DNA of 64,000 nucleotides, taken from assembly GCA_021397835.1 (NCBI GenBank), contig JAJFZO010000230.1, positions 5,760,001 through 5,824,000 of the forward strand, given 5' to 3'. A model generated the notes under the pieces. That model worked only from the letters and a program-made list of their open reading frames with translations, was not told the origin of the DNA and did not search any database. Every line of letters starts with the position of its first letter. The stretch's first letter is position 1. This DNA comes from Moringa oleifera. Its lineage: Eukaryota; Streptophyta; Magnoliopsida; Brassicales; Moringaceae. Shown piece by piece: positions 39,003-50,192 of this stretch. Both the position numbers and the translations under genes were made by a program.

Positions 39003-39003
<1 letters not shown>

Positions 39004-39267
39004 TGAATATAGGGCGAAGAAGTAAAGAAAGAAGAAGAGGAAAGCTTTTAGTATATTCATGGAGATCCAAAAAGATACCTACAACTTTCTTTTGATTCTG
39101 CAGAACCAAACAAAGCAAAAGGATATTCTAGTTTTGGTTACTGTGTGAGTATGGTCTTTTCTTTTTTATGGATAAGGGAATCTGACTTAATAGGAGGGAG
39201 AGTGGGTGCTCGGAATTGCATACGTGTGATCGAATAGATAATGCTTTCCTCTTCACTTTTTCTTCGC

Positions 39268-39274
39268 TATAAGT
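39268..39274 (+). promoter_or_regulatory. TATA box of WAT1 copy 3
   Basis: TATAAGT lies 86 bp upstream of the ATG at 39354, spaced like the box of copy 2. Confidence 0.55.
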
Positions 39275-39353
39275 AGGTCACCCTCCTCATGTTGCTTGTC
39301 TACGGAGAAGTACTTGAGCGTACTGCAAAAAAGGAAAGAAAGAAAGAGTGATC

Positions 39354-41798
39354 ATGGCCTGTGAAAAGCTTAGCAGCAGCTTGTGGGTGGGGCTCAAGAG
39401 GATCAAACCCTACTTGGCAATGGTGTCTCTGCAATTTGGCTATGCCGGCATGTACATCATCACCATGGTTTCTTTGACTCGTGGCATGAACCATTACGTT
39501 CTCGCTGTTTATCGCCATGCCATTGCCACCCTTGTCATCGCTCCCTTCGCTATCGTCCTTGAAAGGTCCCTCCCTCCCTCTCTCTCTCTCTCTCTCTCCA
39601 ACACGTTAATGGTTTCTAGGGTTTTCTCTCTCTCTTTCTCGTGTTGGATTTGCTCAATCTCCTTGATTATTAAAGCTTATCGTTCTTGGTTTTCACAGGA
39701 AAATAAGGCCGAAGCTGACACTCCCTATCTTCCTAAGAATAATGCTTCTCGGTTTCCTCGAGTAATGCTCTACACATGCTCCCCGATTCTCCTCGCATTC
39801 TTCTTACACGTGTATCATGCATGCATGTGTCCTCCGTACATGTTCATGTATATTACTCAAATACATGCATGTATCAACTTGCATGTGTACATGTATGATG
39901 TATAATTTGGTTCATTAAGTCAGTGGATAGGATATTTATATACGATTAATGACATGAAGATGTCGGATATTGTGGCAGGCCGGTGCTGGATCAGAACTTG
40001 TATTATATAGGGATGACGTATACCTCGGCAACTTTCGCATCAGCTACGGCCAACGTTCTTCCTGCCATCACTTTCATTATGGCAATTACCTTTAGGTAAA
40101 ACTTAATTTCAAATTAAATCATCATATGTTCTTAGTGCAACTAATGCAAATGGTACCACTAGGAGACACATCCATCGTGCCCCCCATGATCATATGTTAT
40201 CTCATCCGACTAGCAAATGGGTGATTGAAGACAAAAATGAAGAAAAAAATCAATAGAGAAATAATTAATTTGCATCCTATATTGTCATTTAAGTAATTTG
40301 GAAGACAGATTTTGATAATCGGATTGAGACCTTTTATTGTGTAATTTTCTGGTCTTAGGTTAGAGAAGGTTAACATCAAGAAGCTACATAGTCAGGCTAA
40401 GGTGTTCGGAACAGCGATCACGGTGACCGGAGCATTGCTCATGACTTTATACAAAGGACCCATCATCCAATTTATAAGGACCGGATCGGGATCAGGAAGT
40501 CACCAGGGAGCCACCGTTGGCTCTGTCGATAAGCACTGGATCACTGGAACCCTAATGCTCCTAATCAGGACCATCGGCTGGTCAGGCTTCTTCATTTTGC
40601 AAGTGAGTGTATTGTCACAAATTAGAATATATTGACCAATTGATACTTGGTTGTTACATTTCATACCCATCATTTTTTTTCTGATGATTAGTAAGTTGAC
40701 GATAATGTGCATATGTTATGCTAATTAGGGTTTTTGGTGATTTTTCATTTCAGACGTTTACGTTAAAGCAATATCCGGCTGAGCTCTCGCTTACGGCGTT
40801 GATATGCCTAGCAGGCACGGTGCAAGGTGCAATAGCAACACTAATCATGGAACGTAACATGAGTGCCTGGAAAATTGGATGGGACTCGAGGCTCCTCGCT
40901 GCAACTTACACTGTAAGTATATATTACTCGGATCAAAAGTTTCTACTTATTTAAATTAGTATCAATTTTTTTTAAAAAAAAAACATTTAAAGTAACAAAT
41001 ACAAGAAACGCTTTGAATTTGATTGTATTGATGATTTGATTAGGGAATCGTGTGCTCGGGGATTGCATATTACGTTCAAGGCGTTGTGATGAAGCAACGA
41101 GGACCTCTTTTTGTCGCAACTTTCAATCCTCTTTGTGTGATCATCACCGCAGCTCTTGGCGTCATAGTTTTATCGGAGAGGATCCATCTTGGAAGGTATG
41201 AATCTCGGTCGCTAAAAGCATCTATTATATGATGAGTAATTAGAGTGTGACACGGTACTAATTAATCGTGACATACATGACATAATTAATTAAAATGAAA
41301 TTAACAATTATATTAATTAATCCCACACCCGGTGGGCTTATCGATTAATGTTGGAGAATATTAGGTTATGGATAACGACATGACATAAAGTGCATGCTTA
41401 TGTAATGCATGCATGATGTATATACTTTACTGTATACATATATACATATATTATAATAAGTTATTATAGATGCGCATATGGTAAACGATATTTTATGTCA
41501 CACCTATTGCAACTCTTAGGGCAAACATGTTCCCCGTTTAGTTTAATATCGTTTACATTTTGTAATTAATTTCAGCGTGATCGGAACCGTGCTCATAATT
41601 TTCGGCCTCTATGCCGTTGTGTGGGGGAAAAGCAAGGATCACCGGAGCTCGGATATTATGTCATCAGACGATGAGAAGGTTAGTGCCGGTGAATTGCCAA
41701 TCTCAGACCCTGTTAAACCGGCCGGTGGCAAGGATATTAGCTCCGACGTGGCTGATGGAGAATTGAAGAGGAATGCCCTAACTCAAGAATTACCATGA
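39354..41798 (+). CDS. WAT1-related protein (nodulin MtN21/EamA transporter), tandem copy 3
   Basis: Exons: 39354-39565, 39699-39761, 39979-40095, 40359-40602, 40754-40912, 41044-41195, 41576-41798; 389 residues. Signatures: KPYLAMVSLQFGYAGMYI, DQNLYYIGMTYTSATFAS, LMTLYKGPIIQF, SAWKIGWDSRLLAA, FNPLCVIITAALGVIVLSE and GLYAVVWGKSKD. The C-terminal polar tail is longer than in copies 1 and 2. Start chosen at ATG 39354; an open frame continues upstream to a GTG only. Intron 1 begins with a CT-rich tract (39566-39598) and is only 133 bp, so the frame appears open through it, but splicing to 39699 restores the conserved exon 2. Closest to copy 2. Confidence 0.94.
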
Positions 41799-43483
41799 AA
41801 ATGAAAGCTGTAAATTTTGGTAGTAAATTGGCAGCCGAGATTTGCACCACTAAGTGATATGGACCAAATTACTACTATGTATAAGCATGCACTGCTATCT
41901 TTGATCTTTTTTGGGAAGTTTTCTTAATGGAAAATCGGAGTAAATTTTCTCGTCGTTAATTGAGTTAACCCCGATCGGGTTATGAAATTTAATTCCAAAA
42001 TTAATTAATGTGTTCTGGATAATAATAGTTTACTAAATTAATCATGTCTATATAAATCAGTTTATTTTAATACTAAAGTTATTGATATTATCATACAAAT
42101 AAATGAAGCTGATAGAGATAAGCTGAGCTAGCAACTTTTCAAAGGAAATGTACGGAAGCATATTATTATTATTTTTTATTTTTTAAACTTGTATTTGATA
42201 TAAAATTGTTTTAAAATAATTATGGTTATTTTCATTAAAATTAATAATTTTATTATTATATTTTTAAAATTTTGTTTAATAAAATATTTAAAAATATATT
42301 GATTTAATTATATACAATTATTACAAATTTAATTATTTAAAATTATTTAATTTATTTTTCTTCCCTGGCAGCAACTTGGACAAGGCAGTGATAGGAAAGC
42401 CAATGAATACGGACCGTAGTGCATGATAGCTGAAGTGGCAGACCGAGAGGTGTGGTGTGGTGTCTGCCACTAGAATTAAGAAGAAAGCATGCATGCATGC
42501 ATGGATGTGGATGATGACCATACGCATCAGCTTCATTCCGTAACAATTGAATTTAATTAACCTGATGAGTAGTTAGAGAAAGACAATATAGTGTGACAAT
42601 TGTGAGTTGTTTGGAGTTTTTTAATAAAATAATTTTTAAATTTATAATATTAATATAAAAATAACACGTTTTAATTATTTATTTTATAAAATTATCACAT
42701 ATTAATATTTTTTAAAAAAATTTAAAATGTTTTAAATTAACATAAAATTTCTGTTTTTTCTGATTAAAATAATTTGAATATAAAGTTTCATAATTATTTT
42801 TAAAAACTAAATTAAAAAACTAAATGAGGGAATTATTTTTGTTTGGATATATGCTTGAGTTTGGTAAATCCAACTTAAGCTTGCTTTGTATAGGTCGACT
42901 GGACATTGGTTTGTAATAGCTTTGTAAGCCTAATTTATAATATTTTTAAAAATAATTAAATTCAATCTATAGAGATAAAGACAATGTAAAATATAAAATC
43001 TTTATCCTCTCCAAAAATATAATTTTTTTAAAAAAAGTTGAAACCATGAAATTCACGTGAGAATAAATTTTTATACATATATATATAATATCTCACAAAA
43101 TAAATATCAATTAAATATTTAAATGTATGAAATTAAAATATTATATAATGGGTATATATATATATATTTGGAAATAATTCACCTCACCTTGAGACAAATC
43201 GTTGTACTCTGTTGAAACTATCAAGATGGCACCTTAATTGACCTTTTTGCCAGTCATGGCTGATGCGGTGGAGAGATCTCATTGGTCAAAAGAAATTTGT
43301 AAGCATGGACAGTATGTAGGTGAACATCTCTCTCCCCGCAGCCAAATATTGCAGCCCAGAGGGGTTCTATTATTTCTCTCTTTTCCAATTGGTTCCGTTC
43401 CCTGTCGTCTCTCTCTTTCTGTCTCTTCTCTCGCTATTGCATCTTCTACAGAGAGAAAAGGAGAGAGATAGATAGAGTGGAAT
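41799..43483. other. Spacer between WAT1 copy 3 and the GGCT gene
   Basis: 3' UTR of copy 3, then AT-rich DNA. A (CATG)n tract occurs at 42488-42502. The last 130 bases before the GGCT ATG are CT- then GA-rich, as in many plant 5' leaders; no convincing TATA box. Confidence 0.55.
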
Positions 43484-46400
43484 ATGGTGATGTGGGTGTT
43501 TGGGTACGGTTCTCTTATATGGAAAGCTGGATTTAACTATGATGAGCGCGTTGTTGGCTTCATCAAAGGCTACCGCCGTGTCTTCTACCAAGGTCTCTCT
43601 CACTCTCTCTCCGATACACATATATTCATATAGACGAATGTCTATCTATATGTACATGACTTGGTGGCTGTTTTTTATCAGGGAGTACGGACCATAGAGG
43701 GACGCCAGAGTATCCAGGAAGGACAGTCACATTGGAGCCTGCAGAGGGTGAAGTCTGTGTATGTCCTCTTGACAGCCCACTTGTCAATCTTTTATTTATT
43801 GTCTTCATTTCCTGAAATACAACTACTTTTAAGGACCAGATTTGTGTTGTTAACCACTGAAATCATGAAGCTTGTCAGCAAGCTTAATGCCAAGCTCCTT
43901 ACAGAGATTAAAGAATTCTGCTGAATTAAAATAATTCGTAGTTGAGGGTGCATTAGAGATTGGGCTGTTATGAAATTAAGGGCAACAAACTGCTTAAAAT
44001 TAATGGACTATTATGAATGATCTGATAACTTGTGCATTCATGCCGGCATCTGATGGAGTGATAGATGGTATGGGATATCAGAGTTATTCTTATTCTGATG
44101 ATAATCAAATCCTTAGTAAGAGATTTATAACAACCTATGTTATTCTGTAGTTTGCAATTTGCCATGTGAGACATCCTTTCACATGGAATGTAAGTGTTCA
44201 TTCCAATGCTGCCACCATTTGTTTGGATGCTGTTAAAATTCTGCTCCTTCACTTGCTTCTAAATGTGTAGAAGCACTAATTTCACGCATGTCAATGAATG
44301 GTCTTATAATATTGGGTAAGTTAATGATTGTGCTTTGTTGTTCTCTAGCATTTGTTCATACATTCAAATATCATAACCTGATATGATCATTGATCTTTTG
44401 TGAAATACAAGGGTGCCATGTATAATGCCTTGGTACTGTTTTAAAATGAAATTTATGGTCTTGGCTTCTTGCTAGCAAACATAGCTGAAACGATTATGTT
44501 GCTGGATCATCTGGGGAAACACATTTCTGAAGCAAACTTATGCTCAATAGCAGCAGGTGCTTTTTCATTTATAGGTGTATCTATTACGTTTAATGTCTGT
44601 TGGGTGCTATTGTTTTAAACTCCTTGGTCTCTGTCATGGAGCGAAAAAAATAAAAATAAAAATTAGGGATCTCTTTATTCTTAATTCACTAAACTTTTAC
44701 CTACATAAGCTTTTTCGGGAGTTGAAGAGGAAATAGAATCAAGGATAGCATTTATGTCAAGGAAAAATGTTTGTGCTGCTAGAAATTATATCCTACAAAA
44801 ATTATTTTTTCACGCTTGGGATAGGAAATTCATGATACTTAACTTCATTCATTTTTCAAGAAAAACAGCTATAAACCAAAAGTGGGTCGTCTTCAAAGAG
44901 TGATTGGCAATGTGGCTTTTCCTCAATTTCATGCCCTCCACTTTTCATTCTTTAGCTTGAAATGTAAATGTGTTATATCTTATTTTGTTATGAATATAAG
45001 GTTATTAAATGACACCAATGTGTGGCACATGATCTTTGATATTGCAAGGTCACAGTGGGGAGTTGCCTACAAGATATCCAAACAGGAAGATAAAGAAGCT
45101 GCTTTGATGGTATGTTTCATTGAGTGAATGTCAGGAGTTACCAGTAAGTTTGTATGTCATGATCCTTTACAGATTTCTATATGCTTTTGCCCTAGCCAGT
45201 TAGTTCGTGCTTCTTCTCCTTCTGCTCTCATTATAGTTTTTCATATTTCTTTTTTTGCAAGTGGGGTGTGACCTTTTGTATACTTTCTGTCTACATAAGT
45301 GCACCTCCTTCATGTTGTTGCTTTTGTTATTTGTTCCTACTCCTAGTGAACAATTTTTTGCTGTCATATGTTCATGATTGTTGCTTGTGTGTGTTTGATT
45401 CACCCTAAAATTTTCTCCATAAGTATACATTACCCTTCCATCTTGGTTCGGGACTTCAAGTTAAAAATTGAAGGTTGTTTATAATTTTCTCTTGCCTGCT
45501 GCTCATTTTGAATTGCTTCAACCAGGAAAAAAGGAAAAAAGAACAAGAAATACCCTGCTTTCAGTGCCTCTGGAAAACTAAGATGCTATGCTGTTGTTCA
45601 TGCAACAAATAATGAAAAGAATGAATCCTGTGGAGATTGAATATAATAGTCATCTACTGTTATGTTTAACTGTTATATCAGAGATCACACTCTCTTTTGA
45701 TGCTGTTAATCTATCCTTGCCATGCATTTCCTATACTGTCATCCAATAGCACTCAAATGTATTTCATGGTTGCTAACCGAAAATGGAAAATCCAGATATT
45801 ATACATACTATATTGTTGCAGTGTTACCTATTATACATAAGTGGAACACCTCCTTTAGTTGGGTGGAGGAGAACAGTTTATGGTAAATGAGAAGATGGTT
45901 CTAGATAGATATAAAGTAAGAAGTACGAACCATCATCCCCTTCACTTCAAACAAAACCCTGCAGCCATGTCAACGCCTTAATGTTTACTAGAGATATAAT
46001 AGAAATACATGTTTCTGATAGAAAAGAAAAGAGACTCATTTCCCTAACCAAAAGTCCAGGCTACTGTTTGAAACCTTGCAAACATTGAATGGTTGATTAT
46101 GTCCCTTTCATTTCATTTCCCTTTGCACCACTTCATATCTTTTGCCCCCTATTATTGCAGCTATTTCTAGGTCCAACAGTAGAATCAACTCTTTCTTTAC
46201 TTTCCTTTTAAATCAAGCATATCGTCCCAAACCGAGAATTTCACATCACATATTTTGCCTGCAGGGCACCTCTAGGCTCACATTGCCTATAGGTTTTGGC
46301 CAGCCCTGGTCTCTTTAGGAGAGCGGCTCTAACCCTCAACCAGTTGGGGCAAAGGAGGCCTAAACCCGTCTTTACAACTTTGACGTAAGAGCTGGCTCTC

Positions 46401-48825
46401 CGACTACATCACTTCTTTGTATTTAGCACGCCAGTCAACCCTGCTTGCTTGTGTCACAATGCGGGGAGTGACACACACCCCTACTCGAAACCATACACGC
46501 CTTGTGCATGACAAAGGATTGACTCGATTTCTCTCAAGATTGACCAACGATCCATCTGTGCTCCCTATCTACTTGTCCCATCACAACATGACCCAAAATG
46601 TGGACACCATTTCATCGGTGCGAGCACTTGAAGGGGTCACATCTGTTTAGCTTTCTTGTCTGCTTATCCCCCGCGTTTACCTTGCATGGGACCCGCCCAC
46701 ATTGGTAAAGCGCTTGGTGAATGGACGTGAATGGGGTCTAATACCACTTGTCACGGGCCGAGAGTTTCACAATATAGACCTTTAGGATCACCTTGCCTAT
46801 AGGTTTAGCCCTACCGTGAAGATGTCGACTGGTTTCGGTTTCCCTTGGCCTCTTGAAGAGGGCCGCTGCAACCCTTGACCAAATTTGGACACCGGAGGCC
46901 TAGACCCATCTTTACAGCTTCGATATGCAAGCTGACCCTAGGACTGCGTCATTCCTTTGTGTTCAGCACACCAGTCGATTCCGCTTGCATGTAGCGCACC
47001 TGCGTCACAATGCGGGGTGTGACAATATCCTTTTAAAGTTGTAAAGTAATCTTTTTTCCATTTCTTTTTGGCAATGGACCCTAATTGCAGGCTGCAGTGC
47101 TGAATGATACATTTACTAAATAATTCTGTTACCATGTATTTGCAACTTTCTACCTAATTATTTTCATCTCTCTACTTTGTAATCTGCACCCTGACAATAA
47201 GGAGAGATTTTACTCGGATGCGCACATCTCTTTCTCTCTTTTTTTCTGTTCTCATGAACCACTGTCTTAATTTTTCCCCATTAGCTTGCTATGTCTGCTC
47301 ACCCAAATGCAGTGGACTCCGCCTTGGGTCCAACTCTGATTGAATCTGCTTGCGAAAATCCCTGCTGATACCTAACTGCATCTTTCTCTACTTACTGACA
47401 TGAGACTTCTTCAATAAATTACTTAGCATGAATGACTCCATGAATCAAAACCATGGGATGCAGAAAGTCATGAAAGTCCTGAATTTTCATGTTGAAATGT
47501 CTTCTTTGGGAAATTGCATCCATCATGATTAGATTGCTTTTTTTTTTTCAAGCTTTTTTCCTTCTCTTCCTTTTGCTGGGAAGGGGTGTGTTGGAAATTC
47601 TGGGCAGTTTGACCTCCATGATTCCCAACATTGCATTCCTTTACATGTTCCAGGAATTCAAAATTGCTTGCATTTGTTATTGCAACTTCTAGGTTGCATA
47701 TTCATATTTCTGCAACACTTCCCATTCTCATTTCTTCTCTTAACGTCTTTCATGAGTTGATGACTGATGTTTCTTCCATTTGTTGCTCCTCAAATTTAGT
47801 GGTACTTAGGAGAACAAAGCATTATGAATTAAAAGAAAAAAAAAATTATGCTCATTTTTAATTGGTTAATGACTAACATTTTTTGCTTTGTTTGTCATTG
47901 CAGTATTTAGAAGTAAGAGAAAAACAGTATGACCAGAAGGCTTACGTTGATTTCTTCACTGTGAGTTATAAATGCTAAGATCTGTAAGTTTTAGATGCTA
48001 TGTTTTCTGAGCAACGTAATCACCCATGAAATTTATTTCAGGAGCCTGCTGCCTCAACTCCAGCCATTTCTAGAGTAATGGTGTAAGTAGCAGAAATCTT
48101 TGTGGCCTCACATATCTTGTGAATGATGTTTCCCAAACTTAACCAGAACCACATTGACACCATAATTTTTCAGATATATAGCTTCTCCAGACAAAAAGCT
48201 CAATGTAAACTATTTGGGGCCAGCGGCGCTTGAAGACATTGCTAAGTATGTTTTTTTCCACAAAATATGCATCTATATTCTACAAGATTCTCACTGATAC
48301 TGTTTCCTTTTAGCTGCACTGTTACCACAGAACAGAGTGTATGATTTTAGATCATTTTATCTGCTTTGCTACTTGTAGATGAGTAGCTTTCACATTGAGA
48401 AGAGTCATGAAATGGGTTGTCACGAAATGATGATCATTATCTTTTGGCATTAGCTTCATTGTGCCCATCTCACTGTGGATTGCTAAGAAGCTATTGCTTC
48501 AGAGTTTTTGGCAGTGAATCATAATCTTCTCCTTTTTCTGCTGTCTTGTACAGACAAATTGTTAATGCTGAAGGCCCCTCAGGACCCAACAGAGACTACC
48601 TTTTCAAACTTGAGGAGGCTCTCCTTCAAATGGGTAAGCTTCTTTAATATTTCCACCCACTGAGCATATTTGCAATTGATTACCCCGAACTTCTGTTAGA
48701 AAGTTCACTTAAATTCTTCTTTTCTGCTTTTCGTAGGATGTAAGGATAAACATGTTATAGATCTTGCAAATAAAGTGAGGCACATTCTTTCAGAGGAAGT
48801 TGAAGACCATCAAACAACAAAATAA
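43484..48825 (+). CDS. Gamma-glutamylcyclotransferase (ChaC/GGCT2-like)
   Basis: Cytosolic enzyme class releasing 5-oxoproline from gamma-glutamyl compounds; plant GGCT2 members act on glutathione and help recycle glutamate. Exons: 43484-43592, 43682-43758, 45056-45109, 47904-47960, 48042-48082, 48174-48245, 48554-48633, 48737-48825; 192 residues. The N terminus [17 protein letters not shown] holds the GYGSL substrate-binding loop of the fold; [20 protein letters not shown] is a ChaC signature. YLEVREKQY carries the conserved acidic residue region, and [23 protein letters not shown] and [11 protein letters not shown] complete the domain. A second ATG two codons in (43490) is an equally good start. 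Intron 3 is 2.8 kb and carries a TRIM-like element. The C-terminal extension seen in some plant GGCT2 proteins is short here. Confidence 0.94.
43759..45055 (+). other. Intron 2 of the GGCT gene
   Basis: Ordinary intron with GTATGT donor and TCACAG acceptor. No exon or transposon recognised inside. Confidence 0.75.
45110..46222 (+). other. First part of GGCT intron 3, before the TRIM-like element
   Basis: Nothing recognised; T-rich intron sequence starting at a GTATGT donor. Confidence 0.7.
46223..46473 (-). repeat. LTR of the TRIM-like element (3' LTR in element orientation)
   Basis: Shares TTGCCTATAGGTTT, GGAGGCCTA, TCTTTACA and TGTCACAATGCGGGG-type segments in order with 46749-47024. Its outer end (CGTCCCAAACCGAG) has lost the TGTCAC terminus. 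Confidence 0.7.
46734..46746 (-). promoter_or_regulatory. Primer-binding site of the TRIM-like element
   Basis: Minus-strand TGGTATTAGACCC differs by a few bases from TGGTATCAGAGC, the complement of the plant initiator tRNA 3' end, and lies 2 bp inside the LTR. Confidence 0.65.
46749..47024 (-). repeat. LTR of the TRIM-like element (5' LTR in element orientation)
   Basis: Bounded by perfect TGTCAC...GTGACA inverted ends, as expected for LTRs (TG...CA); 276 bp. Confidence 0.75.
47025..47903 (+). other. Last part of GGCT intron 3
   Basis: T-rich intron sequence to the TCATTGCAG acceptor; the open frames in 47489-47861 are low-complexity Phe/Leu frames of no known family. Confidence 0.65.
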
Positions 48826-50192
48826 GCCATAATGCATAACTGGGTCATTCAGCAATTGCCATTTGTTTGAAATATTATTCACTGGCCTGTAACCTTTTAT
48901 AAACTTTTCAGTTGACAACCCACTTCTTGCCAGTGAGAAAGTAGTTCATTTAGATCTTAAGCTTTAACCATTTCATAAGCTGCTCCGCCTCAGAGGGGCT
49001 TTTACATTAACTGCATAATGCAGTACTGAAGAAACTCTTTATGGACTAGCAATTTCTTGCTTGTACCTGCATTCAGTAAACCACCTAAATCGATGCCATC
49101 CTGCTTATTCTTTTCTTTTCTTTTCTTTTGTTTTTATAACAATCAGCTGCTTCATTTTCTGGGATCTCAGAGACATGCCTCTTGATCCAAAAGCCATGAC
49201 TATATATATCTATGAAACATACTCCCAAATCAACCTAGGGACTTGCAGGGAATTGAGTTAATAATCTATTCTCAAGCTTAAAAGATCTACAAAACCATTA
49301 AAGAACATGGGCATTCATCCATCCATGATATAGTTATAAGATCAGAATCCACTCCTCATTACAGGAAGAAACAAGTTTCACTCAAGTCAAACAATACAAT
49401 TGTAGTTCTAATAGATGCACTCCAAATAGTAAGGTTTGAGAGTTACAGAGCACTGTTAGCCTGACGCTTACAATAATAGGGTGAAAATTTTGAAATCTGG
49501 AGTACCAAATGGGAATGCAGACTGATGACATAACATCAAATTTTTTCCCAGGTTCATTTTGGCAATAAATGAAGGTTACAATTGAAGAAGACATACTTGA
49601 TAATGTGAAGACAAACTAAACGAGTAGAAAGTGAACAATAATTTGTCTTGCAAAACATAAACATAAAATACCCAGAGATTCTACCGCATCAATGTCATTT
49701 TTATCCCTCCCATCCCCTTGGGATCGGAACCTCCAGGTAGTTGAACACATGACTGGAAGTCAAATTACTGAAGGAACATCTGGAAGTCAACTTAACCATC
49801 TTGAACAGGCATCCCTTTCAGCAACAGCTGAACAGATCAGTTCCTTCACAGACAGGCCACAAAACAGCTGATGAAACGCTTAGTAATCCAATTTACTCAA
49901 ATGAGGAGACAAGATAAAATACATCAATGCTTTTCAAGAGCCTTTAGCACATCCATAATCAAATATGACTGAGACATAAGACCACAAAACTTAATTGTTA
50001 CTGTTTTTACAGCTGAAGTACAAAATCCTGATGAGATACAGTAAGACCAAATTCTCTCGTCACCATCAATTTCCAAAACAATAAGAAAATAGACTATTTC
50101 ATCTAAATTGAAAACAAAACACATAATACATCATTATAATCTAATTACCGAAGAACTTGTTATCAGGCATCTTGCAAGTCGCTTATGCCGGA
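48826..50192. other. Convergent spacer between the GGCT and histone chaperone genes
   Basis: The two genes end towards each other, so this 1.4-kb stretch must hold both 3' UTRs. A TTTTC repeat lies at 49109-49128. No further gene recognised; the small frames on either strand look random. Confidence 0.6.

Larger units (their letters stand above)
32212..39267. other. 7-kb spacer between WAT1 copies 2 and 3
   Basis: No gene recognised. About 32860-33730 and 34430-35000 are very AT-rich. GA-rich microsatellites occur at 37091-37125, 37251-37279 and 38959-39002, and a (GCTA)n tract near 38029-38044. Copy 3 upstream blocks shared with copy 2 lie at 37653-37740 and 38382-38480. The minus-strand frame 35928-36143 and others are judged chance. 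Confidence 0.55.
46223..47024 (-). mobile_element. TRIM-like miniature LTR retrotransposon in GGCT intron 3
   Basis: About 800 bp: two similar terminal repeats (46223-46473 and 46749-47024) around a 275-bp internal region with no coding capacity. On the minus strand the 5' LTR runs from TGTCACACCCCGCATTGTGA to GGCCCGTGACA. Two bases later comes TGGTATTAGACCC, close to the initiator methionine tRNA primer-binding site. The flanks share ATAT, a possible target-site duplication. It depends on other elements for enzymes. The copies differ at many sites, so it is old. Confidence 0.75.

Noticed and set aside
39348..39905. A 185-residue open frame covering WAT1 copy 3 exon 1
   Set aside because: It reads through the 133-bp intron 1; conserved sequence ends at VLER and resumes in another frame at 39699. 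It would matter only if the intron were retained.
46417..46650. Open frame of 77 codons inside the TRIM-like element
   Set aside because: It spans the LTR/internal boundary and resembles no Gag, protease or other retroelement protein.
46223..47024. Cassandra-type TRIM carrying 5S rRNA in its LTR
   Set aside because: No 5S rRNA internal promoter segment was seen on either strand of the LTRs.
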